A DNA stretch of 64,000 nt from Erythrobacter sp. YT30 (lineage in GTDB: Bacteria > Pseudomonadota > Alphaproteobacteria > Sphingomonadales > Sphingomonadaceae): NCBI RefSeq assembly GCF_001542875.1, contig NZ_LMAF01000002.1, positions 1,263,501 through 1,327,500 of the forward strand. Reading direction: 5' to 3'. The notes beneath the pieces are model-generated. The model saw nothing but the letters and a program-made list of their open reading frames with translations, was not told the DNA's origin and searched no databases. The position numbers and the translations under genes were made by a program. Shown here one piece after another: positions 62,581-64,000 of this stretch (position 1 is the first letter of the stretch; each line of letters begins with the position of its first letter).

Positions 62581-62645
62581 ACTTCCCCTGATTCCCGGAT
62601 TTCCGGGGCTAACGGCCGCGCCACTTCGGGCGCGTTCGGCGGGTT

Positions 62646-62662
62646 TGTCAACAAATCCGACA
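62646..62662 (-). promoter_or_regulatory. Putative enhancer site (TGTC-N9-GACA dyad), paralogue 1
   Basis: On the minus strand TGTCGGATTTGTTGACA, part of a 24-bp region that shares 19 positions with the site before paralogue 2. It begins 65 bp upstream of the sigma-54 promoter. RpoN and the PrsK/PrsR pair are known to control PEP-CTERM genes in other bacteria; identity of the regulator here is inferred. Confidence 0.65.
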
Positions 62663-62700
62663 CTTGGTGACTAACCCGGAAAGCAGGACCGAGCCAAAAG

Positions 62701-62738
62701 AAAAAGCGCTCCACCGGCATTCCGGGAGAGCGCTTTTT
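62701..62738 (-). terminator. Terminator of PEP-CTERM paralogue 2
   Basis: Stem AAAAAGCGCTC (62701-62711) / GAGCGCTTTTT (62728-62738) with an inner CCGG/CCGG stem. On the minus strand it is followed by a T-rich stretch. It lies 28 bp after the stop codon of the gene at 62767. Confidence 0.85.
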
Positions 62739-62766
62739 CAATGGTATCGCCGCGAACGGCGGGTGA

Positions 62767-63285
62767 TTACTGGGCTGCAACCTTGCGGCGACGACGGCCG
62801 AGGCCGAGTGCAACAAGAGCAAGACCAAACAGGCCGAGCATTCCGGGAGCCGGAACATCAACAATGCGGTAGTTGTCAGCCTTGGTCACATAATCGCCAG
62901 CGCCAACGGGGCTGCCCCACCAAGACCACAGATTGAACTTACCCTTGCCGTTGCTCTTCAGCATGTAAGGGTGGCAGTTGCTTGAGCCATTGCGGCAATT
63001 GGTTGGCGTGAGGCCAACACGATTGCCAACATTGCGAGTGCCCGTCAGCTCAGTGAGCGTTGTCATAAAGCTTGGCTTGGCACCGCCGGTAAAGCCTGAG
63101 AAATCACCTTTGAACGATGCGTCAATGTTTGCGCCTTTCATCGTGCCGCTATTGGTCAGCGTGTTGATGGTGAGCACATCGCCATTCGTCATTTCATATT
63201 CAAAGATAGACGCTGATGCAGGTGTGGCCGCGATCATCGTGCCAGCTGCAAGAGCGACTGCCGCTGTTTTGGTAATCGTCTTCAT
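62767..63285 (-). CDS. PEP-CTERM sorted surface protein, paralogue 2
   Basis: 172 residues. It has a signal peptide ending TPASA, then the same motif as paralogue 1 (SIFEYEMTNGDVLTINTLTNSG), a cysteine pair (TNCRNGSSNC) in the middle, and the sorting end VPAPG-MLGLFGLALVALGLGRRRRK. The Cys pair is absent from paralogue 1. The two genes arose by duplication and point the same way, but each has its own sigma-54 promoter and terminator. Exosortase processing is inferred. Confidence 0.88.
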   Translation of the reverse strand: MKTITKTAAVALAAGTMIAATPASASIFEYEMTNGDVLTINTLTNSGTMKGANIDASFKGDFSGFTGGAKPSFMTTLTELTGTRNVGNRVGLTPTNCRNGSSNCHPYMLKSNGKGKFNLWSWWGSPVGAGDYVTKADNYRIVDVPAPGMLGLFGLALVALGLGRRRRKVAAQ

Positions 63286-63373
63286 TCAAAACCCCTAGTG
63301 ATGGTTACCGCCGCACGCCAACATCAGAGACCCCTTGCTGGAGCGCGCAGCCAAAATTGGTAAACAAGACAGG

Positions 63374-63389
63374 AGCAAATCGCGTGCCA
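63374..63389 (-). promoter_or_regulatory. Sigma-54 promoter of PEP-CTERM paralogue 2
   Basis: On the minus strand TGGCACG-CGAT-TTGCT, a full match to the -24/-12 consensus with 10 bp between GG and GC. It lies 88 bp before the ATG at 63285. Confidence 0.88.
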
Positions 63390-63454
63390 ATACCAAGCGA
63401 ATGGCCAATTCGCGCGGTTACAATGCTTAACGCGGCGGGCGGAAAACCCACCCT

Positions 63455-63471
63455 TGTCAAAAGGTCCGACA
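63455..63471 (-). promoter_or_regulatory. Putative enhancer site (TGTC-N9-GACA dyad), paralogue 2
   Basis: On the minus strand TGTCGGACCTTTTGACA. It begins 65 bp upstream of the sigma-54 promoter, exactly as for paralogue 1. It also lies 50 bp before the divergent TPR gene and could influence both. Confidence 0.65.
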
Positions 63472-63521
63472 CTGGGGCACACGCAAGACGGCGTTAAACA
63501 TCTTAGGGTATTTCGGGGCCC

Positions 63522-64000
63522 ATGAAAAACCACACAAATGATCTGCGATGGCGGCCGCTTATCGGCGCTGCGGCACTGGTTATGGCACTCGGACCTGCCC
63601 TTGCGAGCTGCGATATGGGTCCAAGCGATCCTGTCGCTGCCGCTGAAGAGGCACTCGCCAATGGAGAGCCTCGAACAGCGCTTGATTTGATCGACCAGGC
63701 GATTGACGCTGATCCCACCAATCCAGCGCTGCGCATGCTGTCAGGCGATGCGGCAATGGCGCTTGCCAATCCAGACCGCGCGATCAGCGAATTTGAGCGG
63801 ATCACGTCTAAGGACCCACAATATTCTGAGGCCCGCGCAAAGCTCGCCGAAGCGCAATTGATCGGCAATTACATCGATGCGGCTGGCAAGACTGTCGACA
63901 TGCTTGAAATGGACAATCCGGTCGCATTTATCGCGACAATCGGCTTTCAGTTCGCGTCGGGAGAGCCGGAAAAGGCGTATGCAACGCTTGATGGAGGTCT
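63522..64000 (+). CDS. TPR-repeat lipoprotein, 3' end outside window
   Basis: The first about 159 residues are visible, without a stop. A signal peptide ends in a lipobox (PALASC), predicting a lipoprotein, and TPR-like helix pairs follow (EEALANGEPRTALDLIDQAIDADPTNPALRML, ALANPDRAISEFERITSKDPQYSEARAKLAEA). Long TPR lipoproteins named PrsT occur in PEP-CTERM/exosortase loci. The divergent PEP-CTERM gene makes that identity possible, but the visible part is too short to decide. Confidence 0.75.
   Translation, partial: MKNHTNDLRWRPLIGAAALVMALGPALASCDMGPSDPVAAAEEALANGEPRTALDLIDQAIDADPTNPALRMLSGDAAMALANPDRAISEFERITSKDPQYSEARAKLAEAQLIGNYIDAAGKTVDMLEMDNPVAFIATIGFQFASGEPEKAYATLDGG

Noticed and set aside
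61699..62670. Plus-strand open frame of 323 codons across folK and the PEP-CTERM gene
   Set aside because: It is antisense to a clear PEP-CTERM gene and out of frame with folK; its composition is that of a shadow frame with no recognisable domain.
1..64000. CRISPR arrays, insertion sequences, integrases, prophage genes, toxin-antitoxin or restriction systems
   Set aside because: None were seen; gene order and content look like a stable chromosomal backbone with no sign of a mobile island.

Overview
The window is chromosomal DNA of an alphaproteobacterium. It looks most like Sphingomonadales, and probably an Erythrobacter-type marine member. The signs are a fairly GC-rich, densely packed genome, one long overlapping flagellar operon led by a sigma-54 activator, an MJ0042/DUF3426 gene divergent from ftsEX, an FzlA-type division protein, and PEP-CTERM proteins ending in a VPAPG-type sorting signal. 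This taxonomic call is an inference from gene content. No prophage, IS element, integrase or CRISPR array was seen.

Layout. 1-4.2 kb: 3' part of motB, then a HAD-family protein and a methyltransferase that overlap and abut the flagellin gene. 4.2-21.2 kb: flagellin on the minus strand with its own terminator; then on the plus strand a sigma-54 enhancer-binding regulator followed by fliE-F-G-H-I-J-K-L-M-N-O-P-Q-R, flhB, fliD and fliS, mostly with overlapping stop and start codons. 21.2-24.1 kb: alpha/beta hydrolase, nhaA and a flavin reductase. 24.1-28.7 kb: a 37-codon membrane micro-ORF behind a consensus sigma-54 promoter, then a CheB-CheR-PAS-HWE kinase hybrid and its single-domain response regulator. 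29.0-32.4 kb: a self-sufficient CYP102-type P450 and tRNA-Leu(GAG). 32.5-36.9 kb: envelope and division block (MJ0042 protein, ftsE, ftsX, YdcF-like, plsC-like). 36.9-40.7 kb: hisC-tyrA divergent from metX-metW. 40.7-46.6 kb: small secreted proteins, VOC protein, FzlA-like GST, msrB and a class A PBP. 46.6-50.5 kb: hflK-hflC-degP. 50.5-56.4 kb: Mrp ATPase, orphan molybdenum hydroxylase, hemH and a second P450. 56.4-62 kb: a hairpin-rich repeat, an SDHAF4-like gene, RsmB-like methyltransferase, msrA, two paralogous exported methyltransferase-like proteins, an AguB-type amidase and folK. 62-64 kb: two paralogous PEP-CTERM proteins and the start of a TPR lipoprotein.

The most notable non-coding signals are three 16-bp matches to the sigma-54 promoter consensus. 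Two of them precede the tandem PEP-CTERM genes. Each of those has the same upstream dyad (TGTC-N9-GACA on the plus strand) placed exactly 65 bp from the promoter. This suggests a small RpoN plus enhancer-binding-protein regulon for sorted surface proteins. The third drives the unrecognised micro-ORF at 24268 and has a perfect palindrome upstream, so it may belong to a different RpoN circuit. In the flagellar cluster, FliM lacks the usual CheY-binding N-terminal peptide and FlhB carries NPLH instead of NPTH at its self-cleavage site. A perfect 11-bp inverted repeat reaches the ftsE ribosome-binding site.
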